NCBI RefSeq assembly: GCF_003932735.1
Contig: NZ_CP033611.1
Coordinates: 1,649,501-1,713,500, forward strand
Direction of reading: 5' to 3'
From: Rickettsiales endosymbiont of Stachyamoeba lipophora
GTDB taxonomy: Bacteria; Pseudomonadota; Alphaproteobacteria; Rickettsiales; 33-17
DNA: 64,000 bases
The notes under the pieces were generated by a model. It had not been told where the DNA came from, made no database searches, and saw nothing but the letters and a program-made list of their open reading frames with translations. Positions 45,348-54,636 of the stretch are shown piece by piece (positions within the stretch are counted from its first letter, which is position 1; every line of letters starts with the position of its first letter). Both the position numbers and the translations under genes were made by a program.

Positions 45348-45971
45348 ATGCAACAAGCAATAATAATTTGTAATGGGGAAGCGCCTAGCTTTCCCTTTAA
45401 TGTCACCGATAAAATCATCATTGCAGCAGATGGTGGAGCAAATATTTGCTCTAGTTTTAACATTAATCCACATTATATTATTGGCGATTTAGATAGCTTT
45501 GAAAATCATAATTTTTCTAAAAACACTCAAATAATTAAGATTAATTGCCAGGAATCTAATGATTTTGAAAAAGCATTAAAATTATGTGAGGAGCTTGGAA
45601 TAACCTTTATTACAGTTTATGCAGCAACCGGCAAAAGGATCGACCAAACCTTAACTAATCTATGTTTACTACAAAAATATAGCCATTTAAATATCCAAAT
45701 TATTGATCATTATTTTATAAGCTGCGTGCTAATTCCCAATAGAGATTATGAATTTTCCGGATGGCAAGGTAGAATAGTATCTTTATTTCCTTTATCCGGC
45801 AAAGCAGAAGCTATCACTACTTTAGGTTTAAAATATACACTTAATAATGAAAGTTTAGAAAATGGCTTTCGTCATGGTTCCTCTAATGAAATGCTCTTGG
45901 ATACTTTCCGAATCAGCTTTAAAGGCGGGTACCTAATATTAATGATGGAACGAACTGTAAATTTATTATAA
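45348..45971 (+). CDS. thiN: Thiamine pyrophosphokinase
   Basis: 207 residues. Motifs: IICNGEAPSFPF at the N-terminus, IIAADGGANICSSFNINPHY, IIGDLDSFE (metal/ATP site), NDFEKALKLCEELG, the dimer-region AATGKRIDQTLTNL and C-terminal FRHGSSNEMLLD. It converts thiamine to thiamine diphosphate with ATP, allowing use of scavenged thiamine. It begins 39 bases after the Trm112-like gene and may belong to the xthA-gapR transcript. Confidence 0.94.
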   Translation: MQQAIIICNGEAPSFPFNVTDKIIIAADGGANICSSFNINPHYIIGDLDSFENHNFSKNTQIIKINCQESNDFEKALKLCEELGITFITVYAATGKRIDQTLTNLCLLQKYSHLNIQIIDHYFISCVLIPNRDYEFSGWQGRIVSLFPLSGKAEAITTLGLKYTLNNESLENGFRHGSSNEMLLDTFRISFKGGYLILMMERTVNLL

Positions 45972-46072
45972 CCTTTTGATACAAGAGAGTTTATTAAAAT
46001 TTTAATATTGCATTTGGAGCTATTCATATTATAATTAAATTAATATATTAATATTTCAAAAAGTATTGTAAT

Positions 46073-47242
46073 TTGCAATTAATAATAGAAGATAGCGAAG
46101 CAAAATTGCGTAAATATCTCAACGACATTAGAAATAACAGTCGTGGGATGAGCGCTATATATTGCAATTTTTCTAAGCTTTCACGCGCCTACCAAAGTAA
46201 CATGCAATTAAAGATCGCATTAAAAACTATTGCGGATATTTTAGTACATTATCAAGGCTATACTTTTCAGTTAAAAAATAATGATATTGTTATAATTATG
46301 GAAACTGCTCTTGAAAAAACTATTGAGCAGGTGATTTTCCAATTAAGATATTTATTTATAGATGATCCGTTAGCCTATATTAATCGTGGAGTAGAAAATA
46401 AAGATTTTTGTAAAATATATTTTCTGACCTTTGAATTTAAAAAATTTGTAAGCGATGTAGAACACTCTATTTCCTTAGATCATCCTGCGGGTATTACTAA
46501 AACAACAATTTCAAGATCATTTGGTGAATTTATCACCGTTTTAGAGCATAGTTTAAAAAGCATTAATATTGCTGAACTTTTAAAACGCCAAATTATTGCT
46601 ATTAGTACTGATGGTATTAATTACAAAGCTTTTTGCGAAGAAATATTTGTAAACATTCCAAAATTAAAGCAAATATTACCCGAAGATGTATTAAACTTTC
46701 CTGATAGGCTCTATAATGATTTTTTATTTGATCTGTTAGATCAAACGGTAATCTATCATATTACTAGTAATCTAAATACTTTCTATCAAAAAGCGATTAG
46801 TATTAATTTAAATGTAAGCTCAGTCCTTACCGATAGTTTTAGTAATTTCATAGAAAAACTAACTGCTGAGCAAAAAAAAATGACAGTAGTTGAGATCAAT
46901 ATCAGTGAGATGTTTAATGATATTCGTGCTTTTTTCTCAGCACGAGAGTTATTGCAACAACATGGAATTAAACTTTGCTTAGACGGAGTAAATTCTCTTA
47001 CCTTAAAACAAATTGATCGCTCTTCATTAGGCTTTGATTTGCTTAAATTACAATGGAATGCTGATTTAGCCGAAAATATTCACTCTGAAGAAAATCAGCA
47101 GCTTAAACAAAAAATTTTAGCTTGCGGTACTAATCGTATTATTCTATGTAGATGCGATGATATTAAAGCTATTAATTACGGTCGTGCAATGGGCATTCAA
47201 ATTTTCCAAGGCTGGCATTTAGATGGACTTGATATTAAGTAG
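46073..47242 (+). CDS. Degenerate GGDEF/EAL-like protein
   Basis: 389 residues starting at TTG (46073); homologous text begins before the first ATG codon, at Met 26, so TTG is the likely start. Residues ~25-110 recall a degenerate GGDEF-like fold (LSRAYQSNMQLKIALKTIAD, FQLKNNDIVIIME). Residues ~225-389 recall an EAL barrel: AISINLNVSSVLTDSF, MTVVEINISEMFNDI, GIKLCLDGVNSLTLKQIDRS, LGFDLLKLQWN and GIQIFQGWHLDG. EAL catalytic acids are mostly replaced, so it is probably not an active c-di-GMP phosphodiesterase. Similar proteins are common in alphaproteobacteria with unknown role. Confidence 0.85.
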   Translation: MQLIIEDSEAKLRKYLNDIRNNSRGMSAIYCNFSKLSRAYQSNMQLKIALKTIADILVHYQGYTFQLKNNDIVIIMETALEKTIEQVIFQLRYLFIDDPLAYINRGVENKDFCKIYFLTFEFKKFVSDVEHSISLDHPAGITKTTISRSFGEFITVLEHSLKSINIAELLKRQIIAISTDGINYKAFCEEIFVNIPKLKQILPEDVLNFPDRLYNDFLFDLLDQTVIYHITSNLNTFYQKAISINLNVSSVLTDSFSNFIEKLTAEQKKMTVVEINISEMFNDIRAFFSARELLQQHGIKLCLDGVNSLTLKQIDRSSLGFDLLKLQWNADLAENIHSEENQQLKQKILACGTNRIILCRCDDIKAINYGRAMGIQIFQGWHLDGLDIK

Positions 47243-47462
47243 CTTCCCAAATAAGCTATGCAATTACCCCTATCATTTACAAGTAGACAGTTACCAACTC
47301 ATTAGATTTTATTAATCTATAATACAATACTTAAATACTTCAAATTTATTCACATTAAAAATATCCTAAATTTACGTTTATTTATAGCAAGTAATCTATT
47401 TTAATAAAATTATGCTAAGAATGAATTAGCAGATTAAACAAGATCAAAAGGGAGAATTAATT

Positions 47463-47909
47463 ATGGCAACTTTAGTTGGAACACAACCTACTTTCGCAGG
47501 TGCTTTAAAAGACTTAGTAGAACTTGAATATGATGCAATTGAGGCATATAAAACAGCAATTAACCGCATTGATAACAATGAATACAAAAGGAAAATGACA
47601 GAGATGCAACAAGCTCATCATGCCCACATTCAAGAACTTGCCCATGTTCTAAAAAAGCATGGTGAAAACGTACCAACCAGTGCTGATAACACCAAACAAT
47701 GGATGACCAAAGGAAAGCTTGTGCTCGCTGATTTAATTGGTGATAACGCAATTCTATCAGCAATGCAAACTAATGAAAATGATGCAAAAACTGCATATAG
47801 CAGACTTTTAGAACGTAATGATGTTTGGGAAGATGCTAAATCTGTTTTGAAAAAAGGCTTTGAAGATGAAACGAAATATAAACAATGGTTTGATAAAACT
47901 GTTCATTAA
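47463..47909 (+). CDS. Ferritin-like four-helix protein (DUF2383/PA2169 type)
   Basis: 148 residues from ATG at 47463, with GGGAG upstream. The pattern LKDLVELEYDAIEAYKTAIN, EMQQAHHAHIQELAHVLKKH and a helical second half fits the PA2169/DUF2383 ferritin-like family; Glu and His in helices 1 and 2 could bind metal. The function is unknown, often linked to stress. From 47549 onward it is duplicated at 49709-50069. A strong terminator follows at 47967. Confidence 0.85.
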   Translation: MATLVGTQPTFAGALKDLVELEYDAIEAYKTAINRIDNNEYKRKMTEMQQAHHAHIQELAHVLKKHGENVPTSADNTKQWMTKGKLVLADLIGDNAILSAMQTNENDAKTAYSRLLERNDVWEDAKSVLKKGFEDETKYKQWFDKTVH

Positions 47910-47966
47910 TTTAATTTATCCAGTTAAGTTAAACTGTTAACATTTAAACTATCTTTCTTATTACTT

Positions 47967-48009
47967 AAAACGGCCTATAGTATTTATTTTGCACTATAGG
48001 CCGTTTTTT
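47967..48009 (+). terminator. Intrinsic terminator of the ferritin-like gene
   Basis: AAAACGGCCTATAGT (47967-47981) pairs with 47993-48007, followed by T residues. A GC-rich stem and T tract make it a strong Rho-independent terminator. Confidence 0.9.
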
Positions 48010-48205
48010 CGAATTAAGCTTAAGTCGCTTAATCGGTATAAAAGTTTCTGGATCAAGTCCTTTACTATTATATACTCTGTTAATATTATAAACCTTGCTC
48101 AAATTTCAAAAAAGTTATCAAATATAGAATAAATCTTATTTGTTTTTCATAAATAATTAGGCAACCCATAAATATACTAAGCCAATTATATTGATAGCAG
48201 GGTTA

Positions 48206-49156
48206 TTAGCGCACTTGCTGCTGCGGTGGTTGCATTGCGCTTAAAATATCATCTACAATGATACTTATAGCTTTATCACCGCATTTAAATACTTTAGCCA
48301 ATTCTTTAATCGCTTCTTTCTCAATTTCTTTAATTGTATCTTCTTTTTTGCTTTCAATCTCCTCTTGCCCTTTATTACCGATCATCACTGTTTGGATAAT
48401 ACCCAGTGTTCCTAAAATAGTACCAAGCAAAGTGGAAGCAAAAGGAATAAGGTTGATTACATTTTTTAATGCTTTATTTTCCCATTTATTGTCGATTATA
48501 ACCTCTACAGCCTCTACTGGACTATTCCAACCACATCCCCCACCAGTGTTATATGAAGATATATTCCAGAGCATATTTAATCCGTCTTTACTACATATTG
48601 CTTTGATATATTCTACGGCAGCACTAATATATCTCATAGGTTTATGCGAACAAGCCTCATCTAGCATGCTATACTCTCCACCCACAGCCATCAATATATC
48701 AGATAGCATACAAATTTTGAGATATTGGCCTATTCCAAAAGTCATGAAGCCTATGGCAATAAAACCTAACGCTAAACAACAAGTAATGCCCACTGCCCAA
48801 TATGGTGAGCGTTTAGCCTTGTTAGTATCTTGCTTCATCTTATCTTTTATTTGCGTCATAAGGTCGATAAACTGAAGGAATTCCTGGTTATTTTTAGTTG
48901 AATCAGTCACCTTACCATAAATTTTAATTAAAGCTGCAGCACAATCATCTATCTTGCCATCTATTACACTTTGTCGATAATCTAGCACCCATATTGCTAG
49001 ATCTTTATTAATTGTAGACAACTTATTTCCTGAAGATTCTAAAAAGGGATTATTATAATTATTTAGTAACTCACCCAGCAATAACATTTTCTCTTGAGGA
49101 TCTTGGGTAATTTTAATTTTTTCAATTAGTTCTACAAAGTTTAATTGCGGCTCCAT
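48206..49156 (-). CDS. Unknown membrane protein, paralogue 1
   Basis: 316 residues. Residues 1-120 are soluble and helical (FVELIEKIKITQDPQEKMLL; STINKDLAIWVLDYRQSVID). Two membrane segments follow: near residues 124-150 (YWAVGITCCLALGFIAIGFM) and 240-265 (INLIPFASTLLGTILGTLGI). The C-terminal ~50 residues are Lys/Glu-rich and end ILSAMQPPQQQVR. Paralogue 2 at 50366-51358 is almost identical except for residues ~155-169 (here ILMAVGGEYSMLDEAC). I recognise no family. It is convergent with the ferritin-like gene. Confidence 0.85.
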   Translation of the reverse strand: MEPQLNFVELIEKIKITQDPQEKMLLLGELLNNYNNPFLESSGNKLSTINKDLAIWVLDYRQSVIDGKIDDCAAALIKIYGKVTDSTKNNQEFLQFIDLMTQIKDKMKQDTNKAKRSPYWAVGITCCLALGFIAIGFMTFGIGQYLKICMLSDILMAVGGEYSMLDEACSHKPMRYISAAVEYIKAICSKDGLNMLWNISSYNTGGGCGWNSPVEAVEVIIDNKWENKALKNVINLIPFASTLLGTILGTLGIIQTVMIGNKGQEEIESKKEDTIKEIEKEAIKELAKVFKCGDKAISIIVDDILSAMQPPQQQVR

Positions 49157-49357
49157 GGTGTACCTATTTTACGTTGCAATTTATTAATTTATTAATAAGT
49201 TTATCTGCAATTTTGGAAAAATGCAATTAGATACCTCCTTATGAAGATCCTCCCTAGCCTCACTTCTTATTTTTTAATGTGAATTTTTTGTAAAGCTTAT
49301 CCATACGCCAGTAGCTCTTTAACTGAGATCTGTTGCAGTAAAGTTTAGAGTTTAAGC

Positions 49358-49707
49358 TTATAAATTTATAATTTGATCAATCTCAAGGTTTTTAGCTTTC
49401 TCTAAATCATTTTTAGCTAAAGCTTTTTTGTCAAGTGCAAGATATAGTTGATGTCTCTTATAATAAATCATCCCGGCATGTAAATGATATGATTTATGAT
49501 TATAGGTAATAAGCTCTAAGGTTTTAGCTAAAAACTTATAATTGTTAGTTAGTAAGAAATTCGCATAATATAGCCAATAATTGGATGTATTAAGGTTGAG
49601 TATTTTAAATTTCAGATTGTAATCATATTCTGAAACAATTTTAAGCTCTTCGCTAGTAAATTGCTTATTTAAGAATTTTGAGTTGGTAGCAAATTTTAAA
49701 TATTCAA
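49358..49707 (-). pseudogene. Truncated copy of the TPR-like gene (3' part)
   Basis: This is the last ~116 codons of the gene at 51560-52372 (EYLKFATNSKFLNKQ... to LEIDQIINL), cut at 49708 by the duplication junction. An ORF extends to 49738 through antisense ferritin sequence, giving an artificial start (MLSMRLIAVLV). Confidence 0.85.
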
Positions 49708-49708
49708 C

Positions 49709-50069
49709 TAAAACAGCAATTAACCGCATTGATAACAATGAATATAAAAGGAAAATGACAGAGATGCAACAAGCTCATCATGCCCACATTCAAGAACTTG
49801 CCCATGTTCTAAAAAAGCATGGTGAAAACGCACCAACCAGTGCTGATAACACCAAACAATGGATGACCAAAGGAAAGCTTGTGCTCGCTGATTTAATTGG
49901 TGATAACGCAATTCTATCAGCAATGCAAACTAATGAAAATGATGCAAAAACTGCATATAGCAGACTTTTAGAACGTAATGATGTTTGGGAAGATGCTAAA
50001 TCTGTTTTGAAAAAAGGCTTTGAAGATGAAACGAAATATAAACAATGGTTTGATAAAACTGTTCATTAA
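49709..50069 (+). pseudogene. Truncated copy of the ferritin-like gene
   Basis: Identical, apart from a few substitutions, to 47549-47909, beginning at the codons for KTAINRIDNNEYKRK. The first ~29 residues, with the Glu-rich first helix, are missing. An ORF from 49683 adds nine unrelated residues from antisense TPR-gene sequence (MVANFKYST). A Val-to-Ala change (ENVPTS to ENAPTS) marks the copy. Confidence 0.85.
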
Positions 50070-50126
50070 TTTAATTTATCCAGTTAAGTTAAACTGTTAA
50101 CATTTAAACTATCTTTCTTATTACTT

Positions 50127-50169
50127 AAAACGGCCTATAGTATTTATTTTGCACTATAGGCCGTTTTTT
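50127..50169 (+). terminator. Duplicated intrinsic terminator
   Basis: Exact copy of the hairpin at 47967-48009, carried in copy 2 of the duplication, now downstream of the truncated ferritin-like gene. Confidence 0.88.
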
Positions 50170-50365
50170 CGAATTAAGCTTAAGTCGCTTAATCGGTATA
50201 AAAGTTTCTGGATCAAGTCCTTTACTATTATATACTCTGTTAATATTATAAACCTTGCTCAAATTTCAAAAAAGTTATCAAATATAGAATAAATCTTATT
50301 TGTTTTTCATAAATAATTAGGCAACCCATAAATATACTAAGCCAATTATATTGATAGCAGGGTTA

Positions 50366-51358
50366 TTAGCGCACTTGCTGCTGCGGTGGTTGCATTGCGC
50401 TTAAAATATCATCTACAATGATACTTATAGTTTTATCACCGCATTTAAATACTTTAGCCAATTCTTTAATCGCTTCTTTCTTAATTTCTTTAATTGTATC
50501 ATTTTTTTTGATTTCAATCTCCTCTTGCCCTTTATTACCGATCATCACTCCTTGGATAATACCCAGTGTTCCTAAAATAGTACCAAGCAAAGTGGAAGCA
50601 AAAGGAATAAGGTTGATTACATTTTTTAATGCTTTATTTTCCCAGTCATTGGTGATTATAACCTCTACAGCCTCTACTGGACTATTCCAACCACATTCCC
50701 AACCAGTGTTATATGAAGATATATTCCAGAGCATATTTAATCCGTCTTTACTACATATTGCTTTGATATATTCTACGGCAGCACTAATATATCTCATAGG
50801 TTTATGCGAACTCTCCTCTCTTATCCTTTTATACAAATCTTCTACTAAATGTGGAGCTAGTCCACTAAGATCAGCACTTGACATAGTACACCTCCATATA
50901 TCAGATATCATACAAATTTTGAGATATTGGCCTATTCCAAAAGTCATGAAGCCTATGGCAATAAAACCTAACGCTAAACAACAAGTAATGCCCACTGCCC
51001 AATATGGTGAGCGTTTAGCCTTGTTAATATCTTGCTTCATCTTATCTCGTATTTGCGTCATAAGGTCGATAAACTGAAGGAATTCCTGGTTATTTTTAGT
51101 TGAACCAGTCACCTTAGGATAAATTTTAATTAAAGCTGCAGCACAACCATCTATATCGCCATCTATTACACTTTGTCGATAATCTAGCACCCATATTGCT
51201 AGATCTTTATTAATTGTAGACAACTTATTTCCTGAAGATTCTAAAAAGGGATTATTATAATTATTTAGTAACTCACCCAGCAATAACATTTTCTCTTGAG
51301 GATCTTGGGTAATTTTAATTTTTTCAATTAGTTCTACAAAGTTTAATTGCGGCTCCAT
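50366..51358 (-). CDS. Unknown membrane protein, paralogue 2
   Basis: 330 residues, nearly identical to 48206-49156 in its N-terminal soluble region, both membrane segments and the C-terminus. In the middle, after KICMISDI, it carries WRCTMSSADLSGLAPHLVED then LYKRIREE instead of paralogue 1's shorter segment, before both rejoin at SHKPMRYISAAVEYIKA. The reading frame is kept in both. The substitution density outside the patch is low, so the patch changed by replacement rather than drift. The function is unknown. Confidence 0.85.
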   Translation of the reverse strand: MEPQLNFVELIEKIKITQDPQEKMLLLGELLNNYNNPFLESSGNKLSTINKDLAIWVLDYRQSVIDGDIDGCAAALIKIYPKVTGSTKNNQEFLQFIDLMTQIRDKMKQDINKAKRSPYWAVGITCCLALGFIAIGFMTFGIGQYLKICMISDIWRCTMSSADLSGLAPHLVEDLYKRIREESSHKPMRYISAAVEYIKAICSKDGLNMLWNISSYNTGWECGWNSPVEAVEVIITNDWENKALKNVINLIPFASTLLGTILGTLGIIQGVMIGNKGQEEIEIKKNDTIKEIKKEAIKELAKVFKCGDKTISIIVDDILSAMQPPQQQVR

Positions 51359-51559
51359 GGTGTACCTATTTTACGTTGCAATTTATTAATTTATTAATAA
51401 GTTTATCTGCAATTTTGGAAAAATGCAATTAGATACCTCCTTATGAAGATCCTCCCTAGCCTCACTTCTTATTTTTTAATGTGAATTTTTTGTAAAGCTT
51501 ATCCATACGCCAGTAGCTCTTTAACTGAGATCTGTTGCAGTAAAGTTTAGAGTTTAAGC

Positions 51560-52372
51560 TTATAAATTTATAATTTGATCAATCTCAAGGTTTTTAGCTT
51601 TCTCTAAATCATTTTTAGCTAAAGCTTTTTTGTCAAGTGCAAGATATAGTTGATGTCTCTTATAATAAATCATCCCGGCATGTAAATGATATGATTTATG
51701 ATTATAGGTAATAAGCTCTAAGGTTTTAGCTAAAAACTTATAATTGTTAGTTAGTAAGAAATTCGCATAATATAGCCAATAATTGGATGTATTAAGGTTG
51801 AGTATTTTAAATTTCAGATTGTAATCATATTCTGAAACAATTTTAAGCTCTTCGCTAGTAAATTGCTTATTTAAGAATTTTGAGTTGGTAGCAAATTTTA
51901 AATATTCAATAAATTCATTAAAGTTTCTTTGATAGCTAATGGTTTCTATGGCAGCATTATTGGCTATTTTAAATCTGGCACAGTAATTTAACTGATTTTT
52001 AAACTTCTCATTTAAGCCTAGCTTCCTATATAAATTAATTAGCCTAATATGAGCTTTTTGATTGAGATGATCTTGAAATACGGCTTTTTCATAATGAGCA
52101 ATAGCATTTTGAAAATCATTTTGAAAGTAATAAAATTCTGCATAAAGCAAGTGAAAAAAAGATTGTTCAAAATGAAAATAACTATGAAATTTTTCAACTT
52201 TTTGAGCAGCAAGAGTAAGTAAATTTAATTTATCTTCAAGCTTTTCAACTTGAAAAGTTTTATGGACTAACCAATTAATATTGTTTTGATTATCATCAAA
52301 ATGATGAATACCCAAATTTAAATGTTGGTTTATATTAAAGTAAAATGTGATTTTTGGTGTTTTTATAATCAT
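51560..52372 (-). CDS. TPR-like helical protein
   Basis: 270 residues. Tandem helical hairpins read as divergent tetratricopeptide repeats: LLYAEFYYFQNDFQNAIAHY, HIRLINLYRKLGLNEKFKNQ, YANFLLTNNYKFLAKTLELI and LALDKKALAKNDLEKAKNLE. No signal peptide or membrane helix. It likely binds another protein. Its 5' end is unique and its 3' end lies in the duplicated block. It is divergent from tRNA-His, 67 bases apart. Confidence 0.8.
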   Translation of the reverse strand: MIIKTPKITFYFNINQHLNLGIHHFDDNQNNINWLVHKTFQVEKLEDKLNLLTLAAQKVEKFHSYFHFEQSFFHLLYAEFYYFQNDFQNAIAHYEKAVFQDHLNQKAHIRLINLYRKLGLNEKFKNQLNYCARFKIANNAAIETISYQRNFNEFIEYLKFATNSKFLNKQFTSEELKIVSEYDYNLKFKILNLNTSNYWLYYANFLLTNNYKFLAKTLELITYNHKSYHLHAGMIYYKRHQLYLALDKKALAKNDLEKAKNLEIDQIINL

Positions 52373-52439
52373 TTTTAAATCATATGCAAAATATTCTTGA
52401 CGTTCAAGCTTATTTGCAATAATTTCATCATTCAGTAAT

Positions 52440-52517
52440 GGCGGGCGTAGCTCAGTTGGTTAGAGCGCTAGGTTGTGGTTCTGGAGGTCGCGAGTTCGAT
52501 TCTCGTCGCTCGCCCCA
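52440..52517 (+). tRNA. tRNA-His(GTG)
   Basis: Acceptor GCGGGCG/CGCTCGC with a preceding encoded G(-1) at 52440 and discriminator C, the pair specific to tRNA-His. Anticodon loop TTGTGGT gives GTG. D-arm, T-arm TTCGATT and encoded CCA (52515-52517) are present. Confidence 0.96.
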
Positions 52518-52555
52518 TTAATTTTTTATACCAATTTTTACTTAGGCAACGCGTA

Positions 52556-53968
52556 GTGTCAGGTCATTCAAGCTACTCGCATTATATTAATCCCCAATGT
52601 TTTCGCGAATATGATATTAGGGGAGAAATTGGTCAAAATCTTTTCTCTCAAGATGCATATTATATCGGTAAAGCGATTGCCTCTTATGTGATTGATAACT
52701 CTAACAATTATCGTATTTGTATTGGCTGCGATGGTAGATTAACCTCTCCTGTACTAGAAAGTACTTTAATTGATGGAATTAAATCATGTGGGGTTGATGT
52801 TATTTCTATTGGAGTTTGTCCCACTCCTATGCTTTATTATGCAACTCATTCAACTGATTCTCCACATGGAGTTATGATTACCGGCTCTCACAATCCTGCT
52901 GATCATAATGGTTTTAAAATTGTTATAAATAAAAAACCTTTTTTTGGAGATAAAATCCAAAAATTATATGAGACTATTGCTAAGGCGGATTATCGTACCA
53001 CCGGTAAGAATGCAGTAAAGATTGTTGATTTAAAGGTGAATGAGGCTTATACCGCAACAGTAGCTAACGGGCTTAATTTTGCAAAAAAATTTCTTAAAGT
53101 AGCCTGGGATCCGGGGCATGGTTCAAGTGCAGACATTGTGAACAAGCTTGTTGAAAAGCTACCTGGCAAACATTTTGTAATTAATAATTATATTGATGGC
53201 AATTTTCCTGCTCACGATCCTGATCCTACTAACCCTAAAAATCTAATTCAGCTAGGGGAAATCATTAAGAAAGAAAAATGTGATCTAGGAATTGCTTTTG
53301 ATGGCGATGCTGATCGTCTTGTGGCACTAGACCATAAAGGAAGGATGTTAAGCGGTGATGCATTAATTGCAATTTTTGCACGCAGCATTTTAAACAAATC
53401 CCCTAAAGCTAGAATCATTACTGACATTAAGGCCAGCAAGACAATTATTGATTATATTAATGATAACGGTGGCATTGCTTTAATGTGGAAAACCGGGCAC
53501 TCTAATATTAAAGAAAAAATGCAGGAAATAGGTGCTATTATGGCCGGCGAGGTAAGCGGGCATATCTTCTTTGCGGATAAATATTATGGTTATGATGATG
53601 GTTTATATGCAGCTGTTAGGCTAATTGAAATTATTGCCAATAGCGAAAAGGATTTAGCAGAACTCGTAAATGAACTTCCAAAAACTATAATTACTCCTGA
53701 AGTTAGAATTGAATGTGCTGATGAGCGTAAGTTTCAAGTAATAAATGAAATTAAAGAACGCTTAAAACAAGAAGATAAAAAATATTTAGATATTGATGGT
53801 ATTAGGGCAGAAAGCAAAGGTGGTTGGTGGCTCATCAGGGCATCAAATACCCAAGCAGCATTAGTTATAAGGTTTGAAGCCAGCACTGAAGAAGAACTAG
53901 TTGCCTTACAGCAGGAAGTGAAACAGCAATTAATTTTAAGTAAAGTTACAGTTTCTATTGCGCTTTAG
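52556..53968 (+). CDS. Phosphomannomutase/phosphoglucomutase
   Basis: 470 residues from GTG at 52556. The frame extends upstream through the tRNA-His gene, but that is not coding; GTG has an AGG ~11 bases before it. Domain order is the alpha-D-phosphohexomutase one: CFREYDIRGEIGQNLF, the active serine in VMITGSHNPADHNGFKIV, metal loop GIAFDGDADRLVALDHKG, sugar-binding GEVSGHIFF, and phosphate-binding RASNTQAALVIRFEA. It interconverts hexose 6- and 1-phosphates for nucleotide-sugar and glycan synthesis, which could feed the glycosylation cluster at 28.6-31.3 kb. Confidence 0.93.
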   Translation: MSGHSSYSHYINPQCFREYDIRGEIGQNLFSQDAYYIGKAIASYVIDNSNNYRICIGCDGRLTSPVLESTLIDGIKSCGVDVISIGVCPTPMLYYATHSTDSPHGVMITGSHNPADHNGFKIVINKKPFFGDKIQKLYETIAKADYRTTGKNAVKIVDLKVNEAYTATVANGLNFAKKFLKVAWDPGHGSSADIVNKLVEKLPGKHFVINNYIDGNFPAHDPDPTNPKNLIQLGEIIKKEKCDLGIAFDGDADRLVALDHKGRMLSGDALIAIFARSILNKSPKARIITDIKASKTIIDYINDNGGIALMWKTGHSNIKEKMQEIGAIMAGEVSGHIFFADKYYGYDDGLYAAVRLIEIIANSEKDLAELVNELPKTIITPEVRIECADERKFQVINEIKERLKQEDKKYLDIDGIRAESKGGWWLIRASNTQAALVIRFEASTEEELVALQQEVKQQLILSKVTVSIAL

Positions 53969-54004
53969 AATTTTGCTATTATAATGCCTTTTGTTTAAAA
54001 GTTT

Positions 54005-54084
<80 letters not shown>

Positions 54085-54108
54085 CTCCTTATTGTTAATG
54101 GTAAATTT

Positions 54109-54636
54109 ATGGATATCTCACAAGTACCTGCAGGTAAACAACTTCCTGAAGAATTTAACGTTATAATTGAAATCCCTATGTCTTCTCAACCTATTAAATA
54201 TGAGATGGATAAAGATAGCGGAGCTTTATTTGTTGATCGTTTTTTACAAACCAGTATGCTTTATCCTTGTAATTATGGCTTTATTCCTAATACTTTATCC
54301 GGAGATGGCGATCCTGCGGATGTGCTAGTTATTACACGTATTCCAGTAATGCCTGGAAGTGTTATTAAAGCTCGTGCGATTGGGGTATTGATGATGGAAG
54401 ATGAATCCGGCATTGATGAAAAAATTCTAGCCGTTCCTGTTACCAAGCTTGATAGTTATTATGAAAATGTAAAATCATATCAGGATTTACCTAAAATTTT
54501 CTTAGATCAAATCAATCACTTCTTTGAACATTATAAAGACTTAGAGAAAGGCAAATGGGTGAAAATAACAGGCTGGGAAAGCGCTGAACATGCAAAAGAA
54601 ATAATTACAAAGGCAGTAGAAAATAACAATGCCTAA
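54109..54636 (+). CDS. ppa: Inorganic pyrophosphatase (family I)
   Basis: 175 residues, normal for bacterial family I enzymes. The signature [20 protein letters not shown] contains the metal-binding Asp residues (D-G-D-P-x-D). Other marks: [32 protein letters not shown] and the C-terminal [17 protein letters not shown]. It hydrolyses pyrophosphate and pulls biosynthesis forward. It overlaps trhO by 8 bases. Confidence 0.97.
   Translation: MDISQVPAGKQLPEEFNVIIEIPMSSQPIKYEMDKDSGALFVDRFLQTSMLYPCNYGFIPNTLSGDGDPADVLVITRIPVMPGSVIKARAIGVLMMEDESGIDEKILAVPVTKLDSYYENVKSYQDLPKIFLDQINHFFEHYKDLEKGKWVKITGWESAEHAKEIITKAVENNNA

Larger units (their letters stand above)
47549..49708. repeat. Tandem segmental duplication, copy 1
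   Basis: Copy 1 contains the C-terminal part of the ferritin-like gene, its terminator, the membrane-protein gene at 48206 and the 3' part of the TPR-like gene. Copy 2 starts at 49709 with an exact 2160-base offset up to ~48650, and a 2202-base offset after an extra 42 bases in copy 2. Confidence 0.95.
49709..51910. repeat. Tandem segmental duplication, copy 2
   Basis: Second copy of 47549-49708. It differs by scattered substitutions and by one replaced patch (50811-50895 versus 48651-48693). It ends inside the intact TPR-like gene near 51910. The junction at 49708/49709 joins TPR-gene and ferritin-gene sequence. Confidence 0.95.

Noticed and set aside
48258-51077. 205- and 219-residue plus-strand frames conserved in both duplicated copies
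   Set aside because: Their conservation only reflects the duplicated DNA. The minus-strand genes have protein-like composition, while these are antisense shadows with Ile/Ser/Leu bias.
52475-52555. Upstream extension of the phosphohexomutase frame
   Set aside because: It overlaps the tRNA-His gene and its encoded CCA; the protein family begins near the GTG at 52556.
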